Notes: a model not told the origin generated them from the sequence alone. Counted from the stretch's first letter, positions 37,386 through 46,499 are shown. The stretch is 64,000 nucleotides of DNA from Polaribacter porphyrae (GCF_002954685.1 NZ_MSCN01000001.1:62001-126000), one strand, 5' to 3'. Program-made: numbers and translations.

Positions 37386-38669
37386 ATGAAAGAAAATAAA
37401 ATTGCAGTAATAGGTTTAGGTTACGTTGGTTTGCCATTAGCAAGGCTGTTTGCTACAAAATATTCAGTTATTGGATTTGACATAAATAGAGAAAGAGTAG
37501 ATGAATTAATGACTGGAGTTGATTCAACATTGGAAGTTGAGAATGATATATTGAAATCGGTTTTAGTTGATAAAAATAATTTATATAAAGGTCTTTTTTG
37601 TACAACATCTACTGATGATATTAAAGATTGTAGTTACTTTATTGTGACAGTCCCTACACCTGTTGATAAAAATAATAGACCTATTTTAACACCTTTAATA
37701 AAAGCAAGTGAAACTGTTGGAGGGGTTTTGGCAAAAGGAGATATTGTAATTTATGAATCTACTGTTTATCCTGGAGCTACTGAAGAGGAATGTATTCCAG
37801 TTTTAGAAAAAATATCAGGCCTTAAATTTAATGAAGATTTTTATGCGGGATACTCACCTGAAAGAATTAACCCAGGAGATAAGCAACATACTGTTGAGAA
37901 AATATTAAAAGTTACATCAGGTTCAACACGTAATATTGGGGTTAAAATAGATAATTTGTATAAATCTGTAATTACAGCAGGTACACATTTAGCACCAACA
38001 ATCAAAGTAGCTGAAGCAGCTAAAGTGATAGAAAATTCTCAAAGAGATATTAACATTGCATTTGTAAATGAATTAGCAAAAATTTTTGGATTAATGAATA
38101 TTAATACCCATGATGTTTTAGAGGCAGCTGGTACAAAATGGAATTTTTTACCATTTAAACCAGGTTTAGTTGGTGGACATTGTATAGGTGTAGATCCATA
38201 CTACCTTGCTCAAAAAGCTCAAGAATATGGTTATCATCCAGAGATTATTTTAGCAGGAAGACGTTTAAATGATAGTATGGGGGAATTTGTAGCTTCTGAA
38301 GTTGTTAAATTAATGATTGCTGAAGACATAAAAATAAAAGAGGCTAATGTATTGGTTTTAGGTATTACGTTTAAAGAAAACTGCCCTGATGTTCGTAATA
38401 CAAAGGCTGTAGATGTAATTTTGACTTTAAAAGAATATGGTACAGACGTTACCATCTATGACCCATGGGCAAACGAGGAAGAGGTGTTGCATGAGTATGG
38501 TTTGAATTCGACAACCCTTTTACCTAACAAAAAATTTGATGCCATTGTTTTGACTGTCGCACATGACAAATTCAAAGAGTTGGATTTAGAAATATTAAAG
38601 AAATCTAGTTCTGTTGTTTATGATGTTAAAAATTGTTTACCTAAAAACCAAAGAGATAAAGCATTATAG
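37386..38669 (+). CDS. UDP-N-acetyl-D-hexosamine 6-dehydrogenase (WbpO/TviB-like)
   Basis: 427 residues of the UDP-glucose/GDP-mannose dehydrogenase superfamily. The N-terminal NAD motif is IGLGYVGLPLAR (9-20), the catalytic cysteine is Cys266 in GGHCIGVDPYYLAQKA, and the phrase ENSQRDINIAF is typical of the HexNAc-type (WbpO/TviB, WecC) subfamily. With the epimerase it should yield UDP-GalNAcA or the like. The WecB at the far end of the window may feed ManNAc-type sugars into a similar enzyme, so UDP-ManNAcA is an alternative. Confidence 0.86.
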   Translation: MKENKIAVIGLGYVGLPLARLFATKYSVIGFDINRERVDELMTGVDSTLEVENDILKSVLVDKNNLYKGLFCTTSTDDIKDCSYFIVTVPTPVDKNNRPILTPLIKASETVGGVLAKGDIVIYESTVYPGATEEECIPVLEKISGLKFNEDFYAGYSPERINPGDKQHTVEKILKVTSGSTRNIGVKIDNLYKSVITAGTHLAPTIKVAEAAKVIENSQRDINIAFVNELAKIFGLMNINTHDVLEAAGTKWNFLPFKPGLVGGHCIGVDPYYLAQKAQEYGYHPEIILAGRRLNDSMGEFVASEVVKLMIAEDIKIKEANVLVLGITFKENCPDVRNTKAVDVILTLKEYGTDVTIYDPWANEEEVLHEYGLNSTTLLPNKKFDAIVLTVAHDKFKELDLEILKKSSSVVYDVKNCLPKNQRDKAL

Positions 38670-38738
38670 TTAGAGTAGTACATTAAAAATAAAATTAAGG
38701 TTAAATTTGGTGTCATTATTAACATTTCAAAAATAAAA

Positions 38739-39197
38739 ATGAATACAAAAAACTGGTTTGTCCTGCATACCAAGCCTAGAAATGAGTTGAAAGTTACTGA
38801 ACGACTTTCTGCCATAGGTATAGAAGTCTATGCACCTACTAGATTAGAGGTTAGGCAATGGTCTGACCGGAGTAAAAAAGTAGAAGTGCCGTTATTGCCT
38901 TCTATGGTATTGGTTCATCTCGATGAGCAAGACACCAGTAAAGTATTCCAAGTAACAGGAGTAGTTCGGTATTTATTTGAGCAAGGAAAACGTGCTTGCA
39001 TCTCTAATGATGAGGTATTGGCAATGAAATGTTATTTAGAAAATAAATTTAATATAGAAGTAAAGAACCTTTCAGAGGGTGATATTATCAATGTACCTTT
39101 ATTGAATCAAGATGCAAAAATACTTAAGTTACAAGGAAAGAAATGCATGGCTAGATTGCAAAGTTTAGGCGCTGTAGTATCATTTCAATTGAGTTGA
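38739..39197 (+). CDS. UpxY-family transcription antiterminator (NusG paralogue)
   Basis: 152 residues. The N-terminal NGN domain begins NWFVLHTKPRNELKVTERL and includes PLLPSMVLVHL; the rest is a KOW-like region ending FQLS. In Bacteroides the homologous UpxY proteins let RNA polymerase pass terminators at the start of the matching capsule locus. Here it precedes the main biosynthetic genes and is followed directly by a hairpin with a T run and an ops-like sequence, which would fit local action. Its shortness and context separate it from housekeeping NusG. Confidence 0.88.
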   Translation: MNTKNWFVLHTKPRNELKVTERLSAIGIEVYAPTRLEVRQWSDRSKKVEVPLLPSMVLVHLDEQDTSKVFQVTGVVRYLFEQGKRACISNDEVLAMKCYLENKFNIEVKNLSEGDIINVPLLNQDAKILKLQGKKCMARLQSLGAVVSFQLS

Positions 39198-39213
39198 TCA
39201 ATTGAAAATTTTT
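39183..39213 (+). terminator. Candidate attenuator hairpin at the upxY stop
   Basis: TTTCAATT (39183-39190), a 9-base loop holding the upxY stop codon, AATTGAAA (39200-39207), then ATTTTT. The stem is AT-rich and weak, so it may be an attenuator that the upstream antiterminator overrides; that is inference. Confidence 0.35.
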
Positions 39214-39851
39214 AGTGAGTGAATAATTCATTACTGTGAGTGGTGATGGCGAAGCCGTAGGATAAAGTGAAGTATTTGTGTCTAAAATGAGTAAATATTT
39301 ACTATAAAATAATGGGTGTGTAATTACAGATAATTATCTACATTAGAATTAGATGTAAGTTATTTTAATTTAAATAAAAATCAAAATAGCACAGCATATA
39401 ACTACAAAAACTAATGTAAAGTTGTAAACGAAATAAGAGTCAATCTCAATTTCAGTATTAGTTTTAAAGTTATAGGTCTAAAATATGTAAGTTTTAGTTT
39501 CTGACACTTGTTTTGGGAGATGAAAAATAGAGTTATCTGTGTTAATGCTAATGCAGGAAAATTTGAAAACTAAATAGAGGAATCATATTCGTTTTTGAGC
39601 TAGGTTGATGGCAACTAAAATTTAAAAAATGTAAAAAAAAAGTAAAATACTTTGCGAGTTAAACTGCAGTTATGGGTAAAGATTGTCAAATGTGAAATAA
39701 AACTAAAATTTGACATCTTCTCTCAAGACTTTAAATTTTATTTTAGGGAAAAAATGTGTTAATTACAAAAATTTAGTGATTTTTTAATATGTAGTATTTT
39801 GTATACAATGACAAACTACAAAGTAATGTTCGATTTAAATAGGTGTAATTT
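39198..39851. other. Non-coding stretch after upxY
   Basis: About 650 bases with stop codons in every frame and no sustained open frame. Near its start a compact hairpin-capable motif GGCGAAGCC occurs at 39248-39256 within GATGGCGAAGCCGTAG. The remainder is AT-rich with no clear tandem repeats, RNA gene or terminator. It may be a long leader/regulatory region or further decayed coding sequence. Confidence 0.55.
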
Positions 39852-40212
39852 GTGAAGAGGGTATATTTTATTTTAGGCTTTTCAATGTTTTTTTACGGAT
39901 GTTATGACTCTAGATACTGTAAAATAGGAAAAGTTGGTGCCTTAAACAATATTAAATAAAAAAGTAAGTATTGGTAAAAATGTAACTATAGTAGGTGAAA
40001 ATAATATTGGGCAATTTACTTTTGTACATTATGGAAGTGTGGCACTAAAGAAACATTAGATTTTGCTCTAAAGTAGGTGATCATTCAAAATAAATTGTCA
40101 GTTCAAGCGAATATGAAAAAGCTTTCATTTTGATAAGAATGGAATAGTTACTTGCATAGAAAGTAATAAATGATATAGAATCAAAGAAAATATAGTTAAA
40201 AAAATAGAATAA
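39852..40212 (+). pseudogene. Decayed coding remnants, possibly a hexapeptide acyltransferase
   Basis: Short fragments in different frames lie end to end. The first (GTG at 39852 to TAA at 39959, about 35 codons) resembles a lipoprotein signal (KRVYFILGFSMFFYGC). Another (39955-40059) reads KVSIGKNVTIVGENNIGQFT, like left-handed beta-helix hexapeptide repeats, and continues in a shifted frame as RFCSKVGDHS. A last fragment (40123-40212, one internal stop) ends 7 bases before the dehydrogenase gene. The pattern suggests one or two genes broken by frameshifts, just where a WbpD-type acetyltransferase would be expected beside a WlbA-like gene. Confidence 0.4.
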
Positions 40213-40219
40213 ATTTAAA

Positions 40220-41188
40220 ATGAAAAACTTTGCCCTAATTGGAGCTTCAGGTTATATTGCACCAAGACATTTAAAAGCTATCAAAGATACAAAAAACAAT
40301 CTTTTGGCTGCTTTAGATACTTTTGATAGTGTAGGTGTGATGGATAGTTATTTTCCAGAAGCAGATTTTTTTGTTGAAACTGAACGTTTTGATAGACATT
40401 TAGAGAAATTAAAATATGATAAAGGAATCGGATTAGATTATATTAGTATTTGCACACCAAATTACCTTCATGATGCACATATTAGAATGGCTTTGCGTAG
40501 AGGTGCAGATGCGATTTGTGAAAAACCATTAGTACTGAATCCTTGGAATTTAGATGCCCTTCAAAGAATGGAAAGAGAATCTGGGCAAAGAGTCTATAAT
40601 ATTTTACAATTAAGAATGCACCAAAGCATTATAGATTTGAAGAAAAAAATTGAAGCAGTACCCAAGGATAAAGTGTTTGATGTCGACTTAACCTATTTAA
40701 CTTCAAGAGGAAATTGGTATTATACTTCTTGGAAAGGAGATGTTACCAAGTCTGGAGGAATTGCAACAAACATTGGAGTTCATTTTTATGATATGTTATC
40801 TTGGATTTTTGGGAATGTAAAAGAAAATATAGTTCACATTCATACACACGATAGAGCTTCTGGTTATTTAGAATTTGAAAGAGCGAGAGTAAGATGGTTT
40901 TTATCTATAAGTTACGACGTTTTGCCACAAGAAATTAAATCTAAAGGTCAAAGAACGTATAGGTCTATAACCATCGAAGGAGAAGAATTAGAATTTAGTG
41001 GAGGTTTTACAGATTTGCATACTCAAGTTTATGAAGGTATTCTCGATGGAAATGGATATGGATTGGAAGATGCAAGGCAAGCAATTGAGATAGTACATAA
41101 TATAAGAAATACTGAACCTATTGGCATAAAAGGAGAATATCACCCTTTTGTAAAAAAACCACTTGAAAAACACCCATTTAAAAAATAA
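40220..41188 (+). CDS. Gfo/Idh/MocA oxidoreductase, WlbA/WbpB-like UDP-HexNAcA 3-dehydrogenase
   Basis: 322 residues. The Rossmann domain begins KNFALIGASGYIAPRHLKAI; SICTPNYLHD and CEKPLVLNPWNL (with the EKP motif) follow. The sequence is characteristic of the WlbA/WbpB group that oxidises C3 of UDP-N-acetylglucosaminuronic acid in the pathway to 2,3-diacetamido-uronic acids. The usual partners (WbpD acetyltransferase and WbpE aminotransferase) are not intact next to it. It is 15 bases before pseB. Confidence 0.85.
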   Translation: MKNFALIGASGYIAPRHLKAIKDTKNNLLAALDTFDSVGVMDSYFPEADFFVETERFDRHLEKLKYDKGIGLDYISICTPNYLHDAHIRMALRRGADAICEKPLVLNPWNLDALQRMERESGQRVYNILQLRMHQSIIDLKKKIEAVPKDKVFDVDLTYLTSRGNWYYTSWKGDVTKSGGIATNIGVHFYDMLSWIFGNVKENIVHIHTHDRASGYLEFERARVRWFLSISYDVLPQEIKSKGQRTYRSITIEGEELEFSGGFTDLHTQVYEGILDGNGYGLEDARQAIEIVHNIRNTEPIGIKGEYHPFVKKPLEKHPFKK

Positions 41189-41203
41189 TTACTAAGAAAA
41201 ATT

Positions 41204-42235
41204 ATGTTAAACCTTAATAATAAATCTATTCTAATTACTGGAGGAACAGGATCTTTTGGTAAAATGTTTACAAAACTAATTCTTGAAAGAAATACAGATT
41301 TAAAAAAACTCGTAATTTTATCCAGGGATGAGCAAAAACATTTTCAAATGGCTCAAGAATTTCCTGAAGATAAATATCCTGTTATGAGATACTTTATCGG
41401 AGATGTTAGAGATAAAGAAAGGTTAAAAAGAGCTTTTGAAGGGGTTGATATTGTAATTCATGCAGCAGCTATGAAACATGTTCATTTAGCTGAATACAAT
41501 CCTATGGAATGCGTGAAAACTAATATTAATGGTGCAGAAAATGTTATTGATGCAGCATTGGAATCTGGAGTTAGTGAGGTTGTTGCTTTATCAACAGATA
41601 AAGCAGCGGCTCCAATTAATCTATATGGGGCTACTAAATTAGCTTCGGATAAATTATTTATAGCAGCAAATAATATAAAAGGAAAGAGGGATATTCGTTT
41701 TTCTGTTGTCAGATATGGAAATGTAATGGGATCAAACGGGTCTGTCATGCCTTTTTTCCTAAATAAAAAGAAAAAAGGAGAAAAATTCCTTCCAATTACA
41801 GATAATCAAATGACACGTTTTAATATCTCCTTACAAGATGGGTGTGAAATGGTTTTCTATGCAATCGAAAAGGCTTGGGGAGGAGAAATATTTGTTCCCA
41901 AAATACCATCATATAAAATTACTGATGTTGCAACTGCTATCGCTCCAAAACTAGAACAAAAAATAGTAGGAATTCGACCAGGAGAAAAGTTACATGAAGA
42001 GATGATAACAGCATCTGATTCATATAATACAGTTGATGTAGGTAAATATTATGCAATTCTTCCACAAAATTCACCATATTCACAGTATTCAAAAGATGAT
42101 TATAAAAAAGCCTATAATGGAGTTGATGTGGCTGAAGGGTTTTCATACAATTCAGGAAATAACTCAGACTGGGAAACGGTAGAATCTTTGAGAGAGTTGG
42201 TGAAAACTCATGTGGATCCAAATTTTAAAGCATAA
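41204..42235 (+). CDS. pseB: UDP-GlcNAc 4,6-dehydratase (inverting), PseB-type
   Basis: 343 residues. Cofactor motif ILITGGTGSFGKMFTKLIL (9-27); the catalytic set is in ALSTDKAAAPINLYGATK, where the classic Tyr position and the S-T-D-K element of inverting dehydratases are visible. It converts UDP-GlcNAc to the 4-keto-6-deoxy L-arabino sugar, the first step to pseudaminic acid. Its last base overlaps pseC. Not a FlaA1/CapD-type long membrane protein: the length is that of the soluble PseB. Confidence 0.92.
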   Translation: MLNLNNKSILITGGTGSFGKMFTKLILERNTDLKKLVILSRDEQKHFQMAQEFPEDKYPVMRYFIGDVRDKERLKRAFEGVDIVIHAAAMKHVHLAEYNPMECVKTNINGAENVIDAALESGVSEVVALSTDKAAAPINLYGATKLASDKLFIAANNIKGKRDIRFSVVRYGNVMGSNGSVMPFFLNKKKKGEKFLPITDNQMTRFNISLQDGCEMVFYAIEKAWGGEIFVPKIPSYKITDVATAIAPKLEQKIVGIRPGEKLHEEMITASDSYNTVDVGKYYAILPQNSPYSQYSKDDYKKAYNGVDVAEGFSYNSGNNSDWETVESLRELVKTHVDPNFKA

Positions 42236-43380
42236 TGAGAAAAATACCCTACGGTAGACAAAATATAGATCAAAATGATATCGATGCAGTATTATCAACT
42301 TTAAAATCTGATAACCTTACTCAGGGTCCAAAAGTTAGAGAATTTGAATCTAAATTTGCTGAATACGTCGGAGCTAACTATGCTGTAGCAGTTAACAATG
42401 CTACCTCTGGATTACATCTCTCTGTTCTAGCTTTAAATTTATCTAAAGGAGATCGCGTAATTACAACTCCTATTACTTTTGCAGCTACAGCCAACTGTAT
42501 ACGTTATGTAGGAGCAGAGGTTTGGTTTGCAGACATTGACCCAAATACATATTTACTTGATATTAGTTCTGTTAAAGAATTGATTGAATCAAAGCCAGAA
42601 GGTTTTTTTAAGGGAATAATACCTGTTGATTTTGCTGGACTTCCAGTTAATATGGAAGATTTTAGAGCTTTGGCAGACGCTAATGATCTTTGGATAATTG
42701 AAGATGCTTGTCATGCGCCTGGTGGATATTTTATTGATACGAAAGAAGATAAAAACTTTTGTGGAAACGGAAATTATGCCGATGTCGGTGTTTTTTCTTT
42801 TCACCCGGTCAAGCATATCGCCTGTGGAGAAGGAGGGATGTTGACTACAAATTCTAAAGAATTGTATGACAAACTCATGCTTTTGAGAACTCATGGAATA
42901 ACCAAAGAAAACATGGAAGAAAACCATGGAGGTTGGTATTATGAAATGATCGAATTGGGATTCAATTACCGTTTGACCGATTTTCAATCTGCTTTGGGAA
43001 TTGTGCAACTAGCGAAGAATGAGAAAGGAGTTGAGCGAAGAAATGAAATTTCTTTAGCCTATAAAAAAGCATTTAAGGGAAAAATTAAGTTTCAAGACTT
43101 GCCTGTTGGGAGGTATAATGCACATCATCTTTTTGTTATAGAGGTAGAAAATAGAAAAGAATTGTATGATTTTCTTCACTCTAAAGGAATTTTGGCTCAA
43201 ATTCATTACGTACCAGTGCATACTTTGCCGTATTATAAGAATATAGGGTATGCAGATGCTAATCTTGTTTATGCAGAAAAATATTATTCTAGGTGTATCA
43301 GCTTACCAATGTATCCTACGCTTTCAAAAGAGGAACAAAATTTTGTGATTGAACAAGTTAAAGAATTTGTTAATGGGTAA
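42235..43380 (+). CDS. pseC: UDP-4-keto-6-deoxy-HexNAc aminotransferase (PseC-type)
   Basis: 381 residues of the DegT/DnrJ/EryC1 PLP-enzyme family. The cofactor lysine is Lys193 in FHPVKHIACGEGG; NNATSGLHLSV (residues 54-64) and IIEDACHAPGG are typical. It transfers an amino group from glutamate to C4 of the pseB product. The order pseB-pseC-pseF is preserved, with overlaps of 1 base with pseB and 8 bases with pseF. Confidence 0.92.
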   Translation: MRKIPYGRQNIDQNDIDAVLSTLKSDNLTQGPKVREFESKFAEYVGANYAVAVNNATSGLHLSVLALNLSKGDRVITTPITFAATANCIRYVGAEVWFADIDPNTYLLDISSVKELIESKPEGFFKGIIPVDFAGLPVNMEDFRALADANDLWIIEDACHAPGGYFIDTKEDKNFCGNGNYADVGVFSFHPVKHIACGEGGMLTTNSKELYDKLMLLRTHGITKENMEENHGGWYYEMIELGFNYRLTDFQSALGIVQLAKNEKGVERRNEISLAYKKAFKGKIKFQDLPVGRYNAHHLFVIEVENRKELYDFLHSKGILAQIHYVPVHTLPYYKNIGYADANLVYAEKYYSRCISLPMYPTLSKEEQNFVIEQVKEFVNG

Positions 43381-44059
43381 TATATGTATTATACCAGCTA
43401 GGGGAGGAAGTAAAAGAATTCCTAGAAAAAATGTTAAGGATTTTTTAGGAAAACCTATTATTGCATATTCCATTCAAGCAGCAATAGAGTCTGAATTGTT
43501 TGATGAAATAATGGTTTCTACTGATGATCATGAGATTGCTGACATTGCAATTAATTTTGGGGCTAAAGTCCCTTTTTTAAGGTCAGTTAATAATTCTAAT
43601 GATTTTGCAACAACTTACCAAGTTATTGAAGAGGTAATTAAGGATTATAAAAGAAAATTAAATTTAGAATTCGAGTATTTTTGTTGCTTATATTCTTGTG
43701 CTCCTTTTGTGACACCGAATACACTTAAATTAGCTTATAATAAGTTAATAATTGAGAGGTTTGATACTGTGTTCCCAATTTTAGCATTCAGTTTTCCCAT
43801 TCAAAGAGCATTAGGTTTGGAAAAAGGTAAAGTTAAAATGATAAATGACAGATACTTGTCTACTCGCTCACAAGATTTGGAAAATAGATACCATGATGCT
43901 GGACAGTTTTATTGGGGTTTAGTAGAACAAGTTTTAAGAGAAAAAAAATTGTTTAATTCTAATACAGGAGGTATAATAATTTCTGAATTAGAAGCGCAAG
44001 ATATTGATACCTATGTTGATTGGAAATTAGCAGAACTAAAATACCAACTAAAAGAATGA
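43373..44059 (+). CDS. pseF: Pseudaminic acid cytidylyltransferase (PseF-type)
   Basis: I choose ATG at 43373 (229 aa; MGNICIIPARGGSKRIPRKN), overlapping the end of pseC by 8 bases; an upstream in-frame ATG would lie further inside pseC. The PARGGSKRIPRKNVKDF motif identifies CMP-sugar activating enzymes of the NeuA/PseF group, and the set SRxQDLxNRYHDAGQFYWG near the end is PseF-like. It couples CTP to the free nonulosonic acid in the cytoplasm. Confidence 0.9.
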   Translation: MGNICIIPARGGSKRIPRKNVKDFLGKPIIAYSIQAAIESELFDEIMVSTDDHEIADIAINFGAKVPFLRSVNNSNDFATTYQVIEEVIKDYKRKLNLEFEYFCCLYSCAPFVTPNTLKLAYNKLIIERFDTVFPILAFSFPIQRALGLEKGKVKMINDRYLSTRSQDLENRYHDAGQFYWGLVEQVLREKKLFNSNTGGIIISELEAQDIDTYVDWKLAELKYQLKE

Positions 44060-44622
44060 TATTTCCTTTAAAATATGTTTGTTTAAAAACAAATGTTTTT
44101 AAAAATCAAGAATTCAAAATTGTTCCAATTCGATTTGAAGACCGGCAAGATATTATGGAGTGGAGAAACGAACAAATGTATCATCTTAGGCAAGTAGAAC
44201 CTTTAAGTAAAGAAAGTCAAGATAATTATTATAGAACGACTATTTATTCATTATTTCCACAAGAAAAACCAAATCAAATATTATTTTCTTTTCTTAAAAA
44301 TGATGAATTAATTGGCTATGGAGGACTAGTACATGTTAATTGGGTAGATAGAAATGCTGAAATTTCATTTATAATGAAAACTGAATTAGAAGAAAATTAT
44401 TTCAGTTTGTATTGGTCTTCATTTTTAAATTTGATTGAAATTGTTGCATTTAATGAATTGAATATGCATAAAATTTATGTTTATGCTTTTGATTTAAGAC
44501 CTCATTTATATAAAGTGCTGAAAGCCAACAGATATTTCAAAGATGCAATTTTGAAAGATCATTGTTATTTTAATAATCTCTTTTTGGATGTTGTAATCCA
44601 TTCAAAGATAAATAATAAATAA
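44056..44622 (+). CDS. GNAT-family N-acetyltransferase (PseH-like)
   Basis: The ATG at 44056 overlaps the pseF stop in an ATGA arrangement and gives 188 residues; a longer in-frame start lies inside pseF. The GNAT pattern includes IVPIRFEDRQDIMEWRNEQM near the N-terminus and a beta-alpha core with LIGYGGLVHV. It fits PseH, which acetylates the 4-amino group of the pseC product, by location and by the short WRN motif, but sequence divergence prevents certainty. It ends 1 base into the formyltransferase gene. Confidence 0.74.
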   Translation: MIFPLKYVCLKTNVFKNQEFKIVPIRFEDRQDIMEWRNEQMYHLRQVEPLSKESQDNYYRTTIYSLFPQEKPNQILFSFLKNDELIGYGGLVHVNWVDRNAEISFIMKTELEENYFSLYWSSFLNLIEIVAFNELNMHKIYVYAFDLRPHLYKVLKANRYFKDAILKDHCYFNNLFLDVVIHSKINNK

Positions 44623-45482
44623 TGGTTTTAGGTGTTTTAACAAGTGGTAATTTAGGTCTCAATACTTTGGTTCAACTAGAATCTAGATTTACGATAGGTT
44701 TTGTGCTAACTGATTTTAATTCAATAAATATTATTAATTTTTGCCAATTAAAACAAATACCATATTACTCTGGTAACCCCAGAAATAATAGAGGGTATAA
44801 CTTCATCAAAAATATACCTGTAGATATAATTGCTTCTATAAATTACCTTTTTTTAATTGAAAAAGATATTATAAATCATTCAGGTAAACTAACTTTTAAT
44901 ATTCATGGTTCTCTGCTCCCAAAATATAGGGGAAGAACACCACATGTATGGGCTATTATTAACAATGAAAAAGAAACTGGAATTACTGCTCATATAATTG
45001 ATGAGGGTTGTGATTCGGGTGGTATAATAAAACAAATCGTTATTCCTATTGATATTCTTGACACCGGAAATGATGTACTTGAAAAGTATAAAAAATATTA
45101 CTTTAAATTGGTGCTTGATGTAATTTCTAACTGTGAGAATAAAAAATTACTCATTATTAAGCAAAGTGAAGCCCTTGCTACTTATTTTGGAAAAAGAACA
45201 CCTTCAGATGGTAAAATTGAATGGAGTTGGCAAAGAGAGAGAATATATAATTGGGTAAGAGCACAATGCTATCCTTATCCTGGTGCATTTGCTTTTTATA
45301 AAAAAACGAAAATAATTATTGATACGGTTAAATTTTCTGAAATTGGTTTTAATGCTTCAATGGACAATGGAATAGTTTTAGTGAATAGACCAAATATAAT
45401 TGTAAAAACTCCGAATGGGGCATTAGAATTAACTAAATTAAGAACACAAATAAAATTAGAAGTTGGAAATAAATTAATTTAA
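44622..45482 (+). CDS. Sugar N-formyltransferase-like protein
   Basis: 286 residues with the formyltransferase fold. The catalytic Asn-His-Asp triad is intact: Asn93 and His95 in NIHGSLLPKYRGRTP and Asp131 in GCDSGGI, with the same 36-residue His-Asp distance as methionyl-tRNA formyltransferase. A C-terminal domain with WVRAQCYPYPGAFAF is like sugar formyltransferases. It should transfer a formyl group from 10-formyltetrahydrofolate to an amino sugar. It holds the position expected for pseG, which is absent. Confidence 0.85.
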   Translation: MVLGVLTSGNLGLNTLVQLESRFTIGFVLTDFNSINIINFCQLKQIPYYSGNPRNNRGYNFIKNIPVDIIASINYLFLIEKDIINHSGKLTFNIHGSLLPKYRGRTPHVWAIINNEKETGITAHIIDEGCDSGGIIKQIVIPIDILDTGNDVLEKYKKYYFKLVLDVISNCENKKLLIIKQSEALATYFGKRTPSDGKIEWSWQRERIYNWVRAQCYPYPGAFAFYKKTKIIIDTVKFSEIGFNASMDNGIVLVNRPNIIVKTPNGALELTKLRTQIKLEVGNKLI

Positions 45483-45484
45483 TT

Positions 45485-46495
45485 GTGAAAAATAAGACAT
45501 TTATTATTGCAGAATTATCAGCAAATCATAATGGAGATTTAAAAGTTGCTCTAGAGACGGTGAGAGCCGCTAAAAGATCAGGAGCTGATGCTATTAAATT
45601 ACAAACCTATACTGCAGAAACTTTAACTATAGATTGTAAAAATGATTACTTTAAAATCAATCATGGAACTGCATGGGATGGTGAATATCTTTACGATTTA
45701 TATAAAAGAGCTTTTACTCCATGGGAATGGCATAAAGAAATTTTTAAAGTTGCAAAAGAAGAAGGTTTAGTATGTTTTTCATCTCCATTTGATACAACTG
45801 CTGTAGATTTTTTAGAAGAATTAGAAACACCAATTTATAAAATAGCATCTTTCGAAATACAAGATATTCCTTTGATAGAATATGCAGCCAGTAAAGGTAA
45901 GCCGATGATTATTTCTACAGGTATTGCTGAAATAGATGATATTGAGTTAGCAATAGAAACATGTAAGAATTTAGATAATAATGATATAACAATTCTAAAA
46001 TGTACTTCTGCCTATCCAGCAGATCCAGCAGATGCAAATTTATTAACGATTCCAGATTTAAAAAAAAGATTTGGTGTTAAAGTAGGCTTGTCAGATCATA
46101 CAATGGGTATTGAAGGACCTGTTGTTGCAACTTGTTTAGGATCTTCAGTGATTGAGAAACATTTTATATTAAATAAAGAAGTTGGCGGGGCAGATGCTCA
46201 TTTTTCTCTAGATGAAAAAGAGTTTACAGAAATGGTTAAAGCTGTTCGAAAGGCTGAACTTATGATGGGTAATGTAAATTATGCAATGACAGAAAAGAAA
46301 AAGAAAAGTCGTCAGTTTTCTCGCTCTTTATTTATTGTAAAAGATGTTAAGGCTGGCGATAAAATTACTTTAGAAAATGTCAGAAGTATTCGTCCTGGAT
46401 ATGGAATGCATCCAAAATTTTTAAACAATCTTTTAGGAAAAGTGTTCCAACGTGACTTTCCCAAAGGAACGCCCATGTCAGATAAGTGTTATTAA
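45485..46495 (+). CDS. pseI: Pseudaminic acid synthase (NeuB family)
   Basis: 336 residues from a GTG codon two bases after the preceding stop. It begins NKTFIIAELSANHNGDLKVA and includes AIKLQTYTAETLT, the TIM-barrel NeuB pattern with metal-binding residues, and a C-terminal SAF (antifreeze-like) domain from about residue 275 (RSLFIVKDVKAGDKITLENV). It condenses phosphoenolpyruvate with the 6-carbon diamino sugar to form the 9-carbon acid. PseI rather than NeuB or LegI is inferred from the pseBCF context. Confidence 0.9.
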   Translation: MKNKTFIIAELSANHNGDLKVALETVRAAKRSGADAIKLQTYTAETLTIDCKNDYFKINHGTAWDGEYLYDLYKRAFTPWEWHKEIFKVAKEEGLVCFSSPFDTTAVDFLEELETPIYKIASFEIQDIPLIEYAASKGKPMIISTGIAEIDDIELAIETCKNLDNNDITILKCTSAYPADPADANLLTIPDLKKRFGVKVGLSDHTMGIEGPVVATCLGSSVIEKHFILNKEVGGADAHFSLDEKEFTEMVKAVRKAELMMGNVNYAMTEKKKKSRQFSRSLFIVKDVKAGDKITLENVRSIRPGYGMHPKFLNNLLGKVFQRDFPKGTPMSDKCY

Positions 46496-46499
46496 AAAA

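Noticed and set aside
38739..39197. Housekeeping NusG
   Set aside because: Its position at the head of a polysaccharide locus, without secE or rplK next to it, and its sequence fit the UpxY group.
39852..39959. Intact lipoprotein (Wza-like) gene
   Set aside because: Only 35 codons, and the text after the cysteine does not match polysaccharide export proteins; treated as part of a decayed region.
41482..42221. Minus-strand open frames inside pseB
   Set aside because: They are antisense shadows of a strongly conserved gene and have no motif or start context.
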